From: Imbricaverruca yamaguchii
Taxonomy: Eukaryota > Arthropoda > Thecostraca > Neoverrucidae
Reading direction: 5' to 3'
Length of the DNA stretch: 64,000 nt
NCBI GenBank assembly: GCA_034440575.1
Contig: JAOTOL010001335.1
Coordinates: forward strand, 372,001-436,000
Shown in pieces: positions 1-10,316 of this stretch (within the stretch, counting starts at the first letter, position 1; every line of letters begins with the position of its first letter). Both the position numbers and the translations under genes were made by a program. The notes below the pieces were generated by a model. That model did not search any database. It saw only the letters and a list, made by a program, of their open reading frames with translations, and was not told where the DNA came from.

Positions 1-620
1 TCCGTCAGCTCCGCTTACACACCGCATTGACGACGGCGTCCGATCGGGATCCGGACCCGCGCCGAGTCCGACTCCACTCGCCGCCGCCGCCCGCCGCCGC
101 CGAAACGCCGGGCGTTGCGCTGTCGGGCGCGCGCGCCGCCGTTTTTTTCCGCGCGCAAACGATCGCGCGCCGTCGAACGAGCGGCCGAAAAAGCGCGCGC
201 CCGCGGCGCGCCACCGCCGCCGCTCGACGCGGCGGGAATCCCAAGCAGCGTGTCCCAGTTAGCGGCGCGGCGTGCGGCGCGCGCCACGCTCGCGCCGCGC
301 CGTCGCGCGAGGCCGCGTCGCCTGCCGGCGGTCACGAATTTCGTGCACCGCAGTCGCCGCAGTCTTCGGCGTTGCACCACGACCGCGACGTTAGCATAAA
401 AAACTCGTTATGCAGCGGGGCGACGCAACATCGTCGGCCGACCGACCGACGGCATTTGTCAGAGCAGCCGTCGTCACCGGGCGGCCGGCCCACGTCACTC
501 AGTCGGCTGACGCACGGCTGACGCCCGGCTGACGCCCGGCCGACGCCCGGCTGACACTCGAATGATCCACAATTTGACGGGAGTTGAACTATCTGACGAT
601 ACGTGCACTCGACCACACTT
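1..620. other. CpG- and GC-rich stretch at the window edge
   Basis: The first ~330 bases are very rich in G+C and CpG (runs of CGCCGCCGCC and GCGCGC), falling off toward 620. Several frames stay open, but their translations are low-complexity Ala/Arg/Pro, as expected from GC-rich DNA, and no domain is recognisable. This could be a CpG island or a first exon/5' UTR of a gene extending out of the window to the left. Near 495-560 there is a small repeat of GACGCCCGGC-type units (about 10-11 bp). No gene is called. Confidence 0.4.
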
Positions 621-904
621 TTTCATTTCATTATATCGGCCTAGTCCTCAACGTCTTAGCTTTTAACGTCTCAATCCGCAACTTCTTAGTCTTCGACGTC
701 TTGGTCTTCATCATCTTCGTCTTGTCCGTCTTGTCCGCAGCGTCGTGCTGATGCTGATGCCGTGTTGAGGACGCTTTCACACGTAACTCTGTCCGTGCCG
801 CAACGTCATTCATATGCTCTTCGAACGTCTCACGTGAGCATCTTGCGCAGACTGTCGCGTGGTTGACAGCCGAATCACGACCCCTCGCTTGGCAGAAAGG
901 CGCG
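621..904. other. Single-copy spacer, pyrimidine-rich on the plus strand
   Basis: Positions 650-740 are imperfect CGTCTT/GTCTTC repeats, so the minus strand reads as a Lys/Thr-rich low-complexity peptide. Nothing supports a gene. Confidence 0.4.
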
Positions 905-1093
905 CGGTCTTACCACCGACCATAGCCTCTTTTCCCAGACCACAGCTTCTTACCACCGACCACAGTCTTTTACTCCTGACCATAGTTTATCACCCTCGAC
1001 CACAGCCTCCTATCCCCGACCACAGCCTCTTACCCCCACTGCATGCTCCGCATCCTGTTAACCCCACCACAGCCTCTTACTCCCGACCGCAGT
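905..1093. repeat. Degenerate ~19-20 bp tandem array
   Basis: About nine imperfect copies of a unit close to ACCGACCACAGCCTCTTACC are visible. Copies differ by several bases, suggesting an old array. Confidence 0.75.
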
Positions 1094-1119
1094 TTCGCCC
1101 GTCGGCAGACGACGCGGCG

Positions 1120-1320
1120 CGGGTCACGTGACCGGTCGTCACGTGGCCCCGTCAGTCACGTGACTGGCCATCCCGGAACTGCGCCGTCTGTGACGTCACC
1201 GCTGCCGTCTGCGACGTCACCAGAGGCGGCAGCGGACCGCCGCCGGTGACTTGTCGCGCGCGTGTGTGGGCGTGGGTGTGTACTCGTGATGTCACCGTTT
1301 GCCGTGTGACGTCACGTATC
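1120..1320. promoter_or_regulatory. Cluster of CRE-like and E-box palindromes
   Basis: Two TCACGTGA palindromes (1124-1131, 1156-1163), two TGACGTCA full CRE sites (1191-1198, 1307-1314), a CGACGTCA (1212-1219) and a TGATGTCA (from 1287) fall within 200 bases. TGACGTCA is the known CREB/ATF consensus and CACGTG the bHLH E-box core. The stretch lies downstream of CpG-rich sequence. That it works as a promoter or enhancer is inference; no TATA box or first exon is recognised. Confidence 0.3.
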
Positions 1321-1677
1321 GGTATCGGCGGGCGGACGCACCCCAGATAGCTGGCGAGCACGGCAGACGACAGCGGCCGGGACGGGAGATGGCGGCGGGG
1401 CGGGGGCGCTGAATGTCACCAAAGATGGTCCCAACAACAGCTTTAGCGCGGCTCATAGACTGAGTCGCTATGTTGATGGACGCCGACATTTGGAGCCAGG
1501 TTTTTTTTTGCAAACATACGCCTGACGCGTGGCTTCAGAAATTGCGGGCGACATTTGTCCGCTTCGGTACAAACTGCGGCGACGCACAGCTGCAACTACA
1601 GCCATGTGCCGGCAAGCTCAGCACCCTGTATAGCCAAACCTTCGAGTGTAGTCTACACAGACTTTGGGGTGTCTGTG
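1321..1677. other. Single-copy spacer
   Basis: Mixed-composition DNA. Short open frames (about 70 codons) have no recognisable domain. No RNA gene or transposon end was seen. Confidence 0.4.
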
Positions 1678-1714
1678 TAGACTAGACTAGACTAGACTAG
1701 ACTATAGACTAGAC
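1678..1714. repeat. Short 5-bp microsatellite (AGACT)n
   Basis: About seven AGACT units with one interruption. The preceding sequence carries GTGTAGACTA, a likely seed. Confidence 0.8.
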
Positions 1715-1850
1715 TGGAGTGGTGCCTTGGCTGGGAGCCCGGGAACTTCCTGCTGCCTGAGTGACCGTCAAGAGAAACCTCGTCCCGATTGCGGATGGCT
1801 GGAGAGAACCGCTGCGGACCGGTCTCCATTGCTCGAGCTTTCGAATGACA

Positions 1851-2406
1851 GGGGGCGGCAGCCGGGCGGCAAGGGGCGGCAGGGGGCGGCAGGGGGCGGC
1901 AGCGGGCGGCAGGGGGCGGCAGGGGGCGGCAGGGGGGCGGCAGGGGGGCGGCAGGGGGCGGCAGGGGGCGGCAAGGAACGGCAGGTGGGCGGCAGGGGGC
2001 GGCAGGGGGCGGCAGGGGGCGGTAGGGGACGGCATGGGGCGGCAGGGGACGACAGGGGGCGGCAGGTGGCGGCAGGGGGCGGCAGGGGGCGACAGGGGGC
2101 GGTAGAGGGCAACAGGGGGCAACAGGGGGCAACGGAGGGCGACAGGGGCGGCAGGGGGCGACAGGGGGCGGCAGGGGTGGCAGCCGGGCAGCAGGGGGCG
2201 GCAGGGGGCGGCAGGGGACGGCAGGGGGGGGCGGCGGGGGCGGCAGGGGGCGGCAGGGGGCGGCAGGGGCGGCAGGGGGCAGGGTGGCAGCGGGCAGGGG
2301 GCGGCAGGGGCGGCAGGGGGCGGCAGGGGGCGGCAGGGGGCGGCAGGGGCGGCAGGGGTGGCAGCCGGGCAGCAGGGGGCGGCAGGGGGCGGCAGGGGAC
2401 GGCAGC
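1851..2406. repeat. G-rich 10-bp minisatellite (GGGGGCGGCA)n
   Basis: About 55 units of GGGGGCGGCA with single-base variants and 1-2 bp length changes. The plus strand carries runs of 4-6 G every 10 bases, which is strong G-quadruplex potential; the minus strand is C-rich. Opposed open frames (Gly/Arg/Gln-rich and Pro/Cys-rich) run through it only because the unit has no stop codon. Not a gene. Confidence 0.92.
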
Positions 2407-2754
2407 CGGTCCCTTGCCACGTAAACCTGCGACCCCGCTCTGAGCGGCGTGACGGTTCGTCAACTTGTCGGTGTCACCGTCGACAACTCCCCAGCGACCG
2501 CCGATCTCTGGGGGGTGGGGGGTGGAGTGGGGGGGGGGCGGCACACGTCACTGGCCGCGGGCGGACCACATGACCGCGGCCACAGCCGGCGGAAGTCTCG
2601 CGGACGCAGGTCGGACGGCCGACCTGCGTCCTAACGACCTAACGGTAACGTGACGTCACGGGACAAAATCAGCCGACATGTCATCGATCCAGATATGACG
2701 GTGCTTTGCTTGCCTCGCACTTGCAGTCTCCCGGATGGAAGGCCTCACCTGCAA
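2407..2754. other. Single-copy spacer with one CRE palindrome
   Basis: GC-rich DNA with a G-run at 2508-2540 and a TGACGTCA palindrome at 2651-2658. Open frames are short and overlap one another. No gene recognised. Confidence 0.4.
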
Positions 2755-3133
2755 GCTGCTGACTGAGCTGCCGACTGAGCTGCTGACTGAGCTGCCGACT
2801 GAGCTGCTGACTGAGCTGCTGACTGAGCTGCTGACTGAGCTGCTGACTGAGCTGCTGACTGAGCTGCTGACTGAGCTGCTGACTGAGCTGCCGACTGAGC
2901 TGCTGACTGAGCTGCTGACTGAGCTGCCGACTGAGCTGCTGACTGAGCTGCTGACTGAGCTGCTGACTGAGCTGCTGACTGAGCTGCTGACTGAGCTGCT
3001 GACTGAGCTGCTGACTGAGCTGCTGACTGAGCTGCTGACTGAGCTGCCGACTGAGCTGCCGACTGAGCTGCTGACTGAGCTGCCGACTGAGCTGCTGACT
3101 GAGCTGCTGACTGAGCTGCTGACTGAGCTGCTG
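2755..3133. repeat. 12-bp minisatellite (GCTGCTGACTGA)n
   Basis: About 31 near-perfect 12-bp units. The only recurrent variant is CTG versus CCG. Twelve is a multiple of three, so one frame stays open: an ATG at 2735 starts a 159-codon frame reading as repeated Leu-Leu-Thr-Glu / Leu-Pro-Thr-Glu with a 28-residue non-repeat tail ending at 3214. The recurrent variant is non-synonymous (Leu/Pro) and no domain or splice context is seen, so I treat it as a satellite rather than a protein. Confidence 0.93.
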
Positions 3134-3992
3134 GCGGGCGATTCGTTATTTAGAATGATCCGAGTGATCGAGCGAGGCTTCAGGTCGGATTATTTTTGGA
3201 CAGCAGCCGGATAAAACATTAGCCATCCTTAGACGTAGAACATCACCCGAATAGTTTGGAAAATGGATTGTTGACGATGCTATTTCACAAAAGCTCTTCC
3301 ACAATCAAGACACTATTGTCTTAGGACACTAATGCTTCACGAATTTCAGCCCATGGAACTCGCCATCAGCATTCCGGCATACTATCAGAGGAAAACTAAA
3401 GCCGTGGTTGTGCCATACCACATGGCATTGGTAATATCTCAAGGGATTATGGCCATCATTTCCATGCAAGGACCATTAACGATCCTCCTGGATTAGTGGG
3501 GATCGCGTTGAGGGGACACGCCCCCTAATTTCCAGCTGATGCCAGAGACGGTCGGTGTCAATGGCAACATCACCCGTGTCGACTTCAACCAATCACGAGC
3601 CGGGCAGCATCACCCGTGTCGACTTCAACCAATCATGAGCCGGGTAAGAACATTGGCTGCGTTGGCTCCACCAATGTTCGCATTCGAGAATGTGAGATGC
3701 ATGATAATTTGACCTCGATTATTGCTCGACTATACCAGCAGTGTCACTGACATGGTACTCCTGACAATATCAGCGATGTCATTGACATGGTACTCCTGAC
3801 CATGTCAGTGGTGTCACTGGCTTGGCCACCCACTCCTGACCATGTCAGCGGAGCAACGCGTTTCAATCACTCAGCTTTGCTTCAATGGCCTCGCTTTCAA
3901 CAGCTCCGTCAAATTTGACCACCTCGCCTGGGGCCACACGGCCGCGTCTCAATCGGCTCAACCGAGCCGGCTGGCCGGCCGACAACTGTCAG
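3134..3992. other. Single-copy spacer with two small duplications
   Basis: Mostly unique DNA. A block of about 40 bp (core CATCACCCGTGTCGACTTCA) is present twice in tandem at about 3568-3648. A ~40-bp motif around CTCCTGACCATGTCAG repeats three times at about 3735-3850. No gene recognised. Confidence 0.55.
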
Positions 3993-6900
3993 CCGCCGCC
4001 AGACAGCGTGTCCCATCAACAGGACCGCCGCCAGACAGCGTGTCCCATCAACAGGACCGCCAGACAGCGTGTCCCATCAACAGGACCGCCGCCAGACAGC
4101 GTGTCCCATCAACAGGACCGCCGCCAGACAGCGTGTCCCATCAACAGGACCGCCAGACAGCGTGTCCCATCAACAGGACCGCCGCCAGACAGCGTGTCCC
4201 ACAACAACCGCCCCGCCCGCCCCCCGCCCACCGCCCGCGGCCCATCACAGGCCGCCGACAGCGGCCCATCAACAGGACCGCCAGACAGCGTGTCCCATCA
4301 ACAGGACCGCCGCCAGACAGCGTGTCCATCACAGGACCGCCAGACAGCGTGCCCATCAACAGAGGTGCCTACAGGACCGCCGCAGACAGCGTGTCCCATC
4401 AACAGGACCGCGGTGTACGGACGCGGTGCTAGGGCGGTGTACAACCAGACAGGCCATCAACAGCCAGACAGCGTGTCCCATCAACAGGACCGCCAGACAG
4501 CGTGTCCCATAACAGGACCCGCCAGACAGCGTGTCCCATCAACAGGACCCCCGCCGCCAGACAGCGTGTCCCATACAGACCGCCAGACAGCGTGTCCATC
4601 AAAGGACCGCCAGACAGCGTGTCCATCAACAGGACCGCCAGACACGTGTCCCATCAACAGGACCGCCAGACAGCGTGTCCCATCAACAGACCGCCAACAC
4701 GCCATCAACAGACCGCGAAGCCCACGCCCATGGACCCAAACGCCCCCCCGGCACCCACGTGCCATAGACCGCCAGACAGCGTGTCCCATCAACAGGACCG
4801 CCAGACAGCGTGTCCCATCAACAGGACCGCCAGACAGCGTGTCCCATCAACAGGCCGCCAGACAGCGTGTCCCATCAACAGGACCGCCAGACAGCGTGTC
4901 CCATCAACAGGACCGCCGCCAGACAGCGTGTCCCATCAACAGGACCGCCAGACAGCGTGTCCCATCAACAGGACCGCCAGACAGCGTGTCCCATCAACAG
5001 GACCGCCGCCAGACAGCGTGTCCCATCAACAGGACCGCCAGACAGCGTGTCCCATCAACAGGACCGCCGCCAGACAGCGTGTCCCATCAACAGGACCGCC
5101 AGACAGCGTGTCCCATCAAGGCGCCGCCAGACAGCGTGTCCCATCAACAGGACCGCCAGACAGCGTGTCCATCAAGCCCGCCAGACAGCGTGTCCCATCA
5201 ACAGGACCGCCAGACAGCGTGTCCCATCAACAGGACCGCCAGACAGCGTGTCCCATCAACAGGACCGCGCGGGTCCCATCAACAGGACCGCCAGACAGCG
5301 TGTCCCATCAACAGGACCGCCGCCAGACAGCGTGTCCCATCAACAGGACCGCCAGACAGCGTGTCCCATCAACAGGACCGCCAGACAGCGTGTCCCATCA
5401 ACAGGACCCCGCCAGACAGCGTGTCCCATCAACAGGACCGCCAGACAGCGTGTCCCATCAACAGGACCGCCAGACAGCGTGTCCCATCAACAGGACCGCC
5501 AGACAGCGTGTCCCATCAACAGGACCGCCGCCAGACAGCGTGTCCCATCAACAGGACCGCCAGACAGCGTGTCCCATCAACAGGACCGCCAGACAGCGTG
5601 TCCCATCAACAGGACCGCCAGACAGCGTGTCCCATCAACAGGACCGCCAGACAGCGTGTCCCATCAACAGGACCGCCAGACAGCGTGTCCCATCAACAGG
5701 ACCGCCGCCAGACAGCGTGTCCCATCAACAGGACCGCCAGACAGCGTGTCCCATCAACAGGACCGCCGCCAGACAGCGTGTCCCATCAACAGGACCGCCA
5801 GACAGCGTGTCCCATCAACAGGACCGCCAGACAGCGTGTCCCATCAACAGGACCGCCAGACAGCGTGTCCCATCAACAGGACCGCCAGACAGCGTGTCCC
5901 ATCAACAGGACCGCCAGACAGCGTGTCCCATCAACAGGACCGCCGCCAGACAGCGTGTCCCATCAACAGGACCGCCAGACAGCGTGTCCCATCAACAGGA
6001 CCGCCAGACAGCGTGTCCCATCAACAGGACCGCCGCCAGACAGCGTGTCCCATCAACAGGACCGCCAGACAGCGTGTCCCATCAACAGAGGTCCCGCCAG
6101 ACAGCGTGTCCCATCAACAGGACCGCCAGACAGCGTGTCCCATCAACAGGACCGCCGCCAGACAGCGTGTCCCATCAACAGGGCCGCCAGACAGCGTGTC
6201 CCATCAACAGGACCGCCAGACAGCGTGTCCCATCAACAGGACCGCCAGACAGCGTGTCCCATCAACAGGACCGCCAGACAGCGTGTCCCATCAACAGGAC
6301 CGCCGCCAGACAGCGTGTCCCATCAACAGGACCGCCAGACAGCGTGTCCCATCAACAGGACCGCCAGACAGCGTGTCCCATCAACAGGACCGCCGCCAGA
6401 CAGCGTGTCCCATCAACAGGACCGCCAGACAGCGTGTCCCATCAACAGGACCGCCAGACAGCGTGTCCCATCAACAGGACCGCCAGACAGCGTGTCCCAT
6501 CAACAGGACCGCCAGGGACCGCCAGACAGCGTGTCCCATCAACAGGACCGCCAGACAGCGTGTCCCATAAAGGCCAAAGGCCCATCAACAGGGCCGCCAG
6601 ACAGCGTGTCCCATCAACAGGACCGCCGCCAGACAGCGTGTCCCATCAACAGGGCCGCCAGACAGCGTGTCCCATCAACAGGACCGCCAGACAGCGTGTC
6701 CCATCAACAGGACCGCCAGACAGCGTGTCCCATCAACAGGACCGCCAGACAGCGTGTCCCATCAACAGGACCGCCGCCAGACAGCGTGTCCCATCAACAG
6801 GACCGCCAGACAGCGTGTCCCATCAACAGGACCGCCAGACAGCGTGTCCCATCAACAGGACCCGCCAGACAGCGTGTCCCATCAACAGGCCGCCAGACAG

Positions 6901-7497
6901 CGTGTCCCATCAACAGGCCGCCGCCAGACAGCGTGTCCCATCAACAGGACCGCCAGACAGCGTGTCCCATCAACAGGACCGCCAGACAGCGTGTCCCATC
7001 AACAGGACCGCCGCCAGACAGCGTGTCCCATCAACAGGACCGCCAGACAGCGTGTCCCATCAACAGGACCGCCAGACAGCGTGTCCCATCAACAGGACCG
7101 CCAGACAGCGTGTCCCATCAACAGGACCGCCGCCAGACAGCGTGTCCCATCAACAGGACCGCCAGACAGCGTGTCCCATCAACAGGACCGCCAGACAGCG
7201 TGTCCCATCAACAGGACCGCCGCCAGACAGCGTGTCCCATCAACAGGACCGCCAGACAGCGTGTCCCATCAACAGGACCGCCGCCAGACAGCGTGTCCCA
7301 TCAACAGGACCGCCGCCAGACAGCGTGTCCCATCAACAGGACCGCCGCCAGACAGCGTGTCCCATCAACAGGACCGCCAGACAGCGTGTCCCATCAACAG
7401 GACCGCCGCCAGACAGAGTGTCCCATCAACAGGGCCGCCAGACAGCGTGTCCCATGAACAGGTCCGCCAGACAGCGTGTCCCATCAACAGGGCCGCC
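3993..7497. repeat. 3.5-kb minisatellite with 29-bp and 32-bp units
   Basis: More than 110 copies of a 29-bp unit with core CAGACAGCGTGTCCCATCAA. A 32-bp variant has an extra GCC, giving CCGCCGCCAGACAG. Longer and shorter units are intermixed. The stretch 4200-4760 is eroded, with partial units and unrelated C-rich inserts; the 4770-7400 core is highly homogeneous. The unit has no stop codon in any plus frame and 29 rotates the frame, so all three plus frames stay open for up to 1190 codons with a permuted peptide repeat. These frames are not taken as genes. Confidence 0.96.
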
Positions 7498-7741
7498 GGC
7501 TCTGCAGACCGTCGGCAGATGAGGTCAGCCGACACCCCCCCCCGCCCTCGGCCGACCCCCCAGGAGCCCCTGCACTTGTGTCGTAACGCCGCCGACCGCT
7601 AACGCCCGCAACGAGCTCACACGATGGACGACTGGACCGGGGCAGGGGCAGGCTCCACGCTCCGGAAACGTCAGGCGACCTGGCCGTGATCAGGTCAGAC
7701 AGGTCGTCAGGTCGGCGCCACACTGCGCCGCCGCCTCGACA
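7498..7741. other. Single-copy spacer between two arrays
   Basis: GC-rich non-repetitive DNA with a CCCCCCCCC run near 7540. No gene recognised. Confidence 0.4.
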
Positions 7742-8370
7742 CTAGTCTAGCCTAGCATAGTCTAACCTAGAATAGTTCAGCCTAGCATAGTCTAGCCTTG
7801 CATAGTCTAGCCTAGCATAGTCTAGTCTAGCATAGTCTAGCTTAACATAGTCTAGCACAGCATAGTCTAGCCTAGCATAGTAAAGCCTAGCCTAGCATAG
7901 TCTAGCCTAGCCTAGTCTAGCCTAGCATAGTCTAGCCTAGCATAGTCCAGCCTAGCATAGTATAGCCTAGCATAGTCTAGTCTAGCCTAGCATAGTCTAA
8001 CCTAGCATAGTCTAACCTAGCATAGTCTAGCCTAGCATAGTCTAGCTTAGCATAGTCCAGCATAGCATAGTCTAGCATAACATAGTCTAGCATAGCATAG
8101 TCTAGCCTAGCGTAGCGTAGCTAAGTCTAGTCTATCCTAGTCCAGCCCAGCATAATCTAATCTAGCCTAACCCAGTCCAGCCTAGCATAATCTAGTCTAG
8201 CCTAGTCTAGTCTAGCCTAGCATGATATAATATAACATAGTATAGTCTAGTCTAGTCTAGTATAGTATTGTATAGTCCACCATAGTCGAGTCGAGTTTAA
8301 CCTATCATGGTCTAGTCTAGCCTATCATAATTTAGTCTAGTCTAGCCGACGGAGTATCAGTCTAGTCCAG
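7742..8370. repeat. Degenerate 15-bp array built on 5-bp subunits
   Basis: About 40 copies of TAGCCTAGCATAGTC and relatives. The 15-mer is made of related 5-bp words (TAGCC, TAGCA, TAGTC), so it looks like an array grown from a CTAG-rich pentamer. Stop codons (TAG) are dense on both strands, which excludes coding here. Confidence 0.92.
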
Positions 8371-8565
8371 CTGCTGTAAGTTTCTGAGTGCATTCAGTAC
8401 AAAGAAAGCAAGGCGCATTCGCGCATGTCCCGGTAGCAGCGAAAAGTTCGCAGTGCATATGCTAGCCCTATTGAAACACTATGTAGCGCATTGGGTTGGG
8501 ATAGGAGACGTGCTACAGCGGTGCATTATTGAAAACATGGGACACATTTCTGCGCGTGCCCCGTA
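8371..8565. other. Single-copy spacer
   Basis: Mixed-composition DNA without a recognisable gene or transposon end. Confidence 0.35.
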
Positions 8566-8842
8566 CCACAGTCTGCAGTGTTCCACAGTACCCACTGCAC
8601 TATAGCGTGCGTCGTACCGTACACAGTACCCACTGTACCACAGTGGACTCTGCACTACAGTATTCGCTGTACAACAGTGGACTCTGCACTACAGTATTCG
8701 CTGTACCTTGGCACCTACCATGCCGCAGTCACAAACTGTACCGCATTGCCACCGTAACCACTGTATCAGAGTGACCACTGTATCAGAGTATCCACTGCAC
8801 CAGAGTATCCACTGTATCAGAGTACCCACTGTATTGCATTGC
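8566..8842. repeat. Imperfect short-period array with CACTGTA / CAGAGTA words
   Basis: Runs of CCACTGTACCACAGTG and, later, CACTGTATCAGAGTACC (about 16-18 bp) occur in imperfect tandem. Many words are self-complementary (CACTGT...ACAGTG), so hairpins are possible. The two sub-arrays appear derived from one ancestral word. Confidence 0.7.
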
Positions 8843-9101
8843 ATGGACGCAAATGATCAAGTCTGGTCGAAGCGCCCGAAAGCCCAAATGACTGACTGTG
8901 CTGCATCACCACCTGCACCATACTACAATATCCCACACAGTATCATCCGCACTGCAGGACCATTTGTACCACGATACCACTGGTGTCAGGACCGGAGATT
9001 TCTCACCTGACTAGAGGGGTCCAACTCTTTGTTTGTAGGATATAAATTCAGATTGAATAAGGAAAATGATGAATTAACATTAGCAGGGCACCAACCCAGG
9101 G
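8843..9101. other. Single-copy spacer
   Basis: A/T-richer DNA. Short open frames have no domain. Nothing else was recognised. Confidence 0.35.
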
Positions 9102-9378
9102 GGTCCAGAGCCCCACAGACCCAGCCGGGATCTCGAACAGGGTGTCCAGAGCCCCCATATCCAGCCGGGATCTCGGACAGGGTGTCCAGAGCCCCCAGAC
9201 CCAGCCGGGATCTCGGGCAGGGTGTCCAGAGACCCCCGGACCCAGCCGGGATCTCGGGCAGGGTGTGCAGAGCCCCCATATCCAGCCGGGATCTCGGGCA
9301 GGGTGTCCAGAGCCCCCAGATCCAGCCGGGATCTCCGACAGGGTGTCCAGAGACCCCCAGACCCAGCCGGGGTCTGGA
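9102..9378. repeat. 40-bp minisatellite, ~7 copies
   Basis: The unit contains CCAGCCGGGATCTCGGGCAG followed by GGTGTCCAGAGCCCCC. Copies are 40 bp apart with a few substitutions each (for example CCCAGA versus CATATC). Confidence 0.9.
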
Positions 9379-9582
9379 GCCACGGCCGGTGCCACGCGGT
9401 GGCGTGGCACCGGAGCAGTCGCTGAGGCCGCTCCGATCAGCCGATCCGCTGCAGCGGGCTGGCTTCGGCAAGGTCGCCGCCGCTCCGGCCAGATATGAAA
9501 TGTCAGACGGATACGCTTCGGTGGTGCAAGGCCGGGAGAGCGTGGCTCCGTGTCGAGACGAGCCGGGCTGGCGCGCGCGATC
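9379..9582. other. Single-copy GC-rich spacer
   Basis: Open in several frames because of high GC. No domain recognised. Confidence 0.35.
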
Positions 9583-9712
9583 GGCGGGCAGGTCCGGCAG
9601 GCAGGTCCGGCAGGCAGGTCCGGCGGGCAGGTCCGGCGGGCAGGTCCGGCGGGCAGGTCCGGCGGGCAGGTCCGGCGGGCAGGTCTGGCAGGCAGGTCCG
9701 CGGGCAGGTCCG
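9583..9712. repeat. 13-bp minisatellite (GGGCAGGTCCGGC)n
   Basis: About ten copies with GGCAGG/GGCGGG variation. On the minus strand the frame-rotating unit reads as Pro/Asp/Leu/Ala-rich peptides, an artefact. Confidence 0.9.
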
Positions 9713-10088
9713 CGACGGGCATCGTCTCCGCTCGACACGGAGCCACCGACCAGACGACTTCGGGGGCACTCGGGTGGGCCGACCACGACCTCGGAGTGGC
9801 AATGTTTGCATCACTATACGCGGGCGACAGCGGACGACCTTCCCGCGCCGCAAGATCCCCGCTGCGCCGTCAGGTCGACAGCCGCCAGTTACGTTACGAG
9901 TGGTGTTCGTTTTGGCAGTTGCCGAGTGGCAGTTGCTGTGGAGACGGTCCGCCTAAGCTGGCAACTTCCCGGGACTTCGTTGGTCATTCGCTGATGCGCT
10001 GCTGGCGATATTATGATTGTCGTAAAGAGGATATTGGCGGACATTGGCGGGTGGTTGCAGGTGTTGGTGGGTTTGTCACGAATTTTTG
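9713..10088. other. Single-copy spacer
   Basis: No gene, RNA or transposon signature recognised. Open frames continue from the neighbouring array. Confidence 0.35.
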
Positions 10089-10316
10089 CGGACGTTGGCA
10101 GCTATTGGCGAATGTTGGCGGATGTTGGCGGATGTTGGCGGATGTTGGCGGATGTTGGCGGATGTTGGCGGATGTTGGCGGATGTTGGCGGATGTTGGCG
10201 GATGTTGGCGGATGTTGGCGGATGTTGGCGAATGTTGGCGGATGTTGGCGGATGTTGGCGGATGTTGGCGGATGTTGGCGGATGTTGGCGGATGTTGACA
10301 GATGTTGGCGAATGTC
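10089..10316. repeat. 10-bp minisatellite (GATGTTGGCG)n
   Basis: About 22 units, most identical, with AATGTTGGCG at the ends and once inside. Opposite-strand frames read as a decapeptide-type repeat because the unit lacks stops. Not a gene. Confidence 0.93.

Noticed and set aside
27..521. 164-codon Arg/Ala/Pro-rich frame at the window start
   Set aside because: Several overlapping frames on both strands are open because of extreme GC content; nothing distinguishes a coding one.
3993..7497. CRISPR array
   Set aside because: Units are contiguous with no unique spacers and no cas genes; the context is eukaryotic. The same applies to the 32-56 bp arrays.
3885..7522. Open frames of 1190, 1006 and 586 codons on the plus strand
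   Set aside because: All are the same stop-free 29-bp repeat read in three frames. There is no unique sequence, domain or splice context.
7742..8370. Telomeric or subtelomeric pentamer repeat
   Set aside because: The word is TAGCC/TAGCA/TAGTC, not TTAGG or TTAGGG, and it is internal and degenerate.
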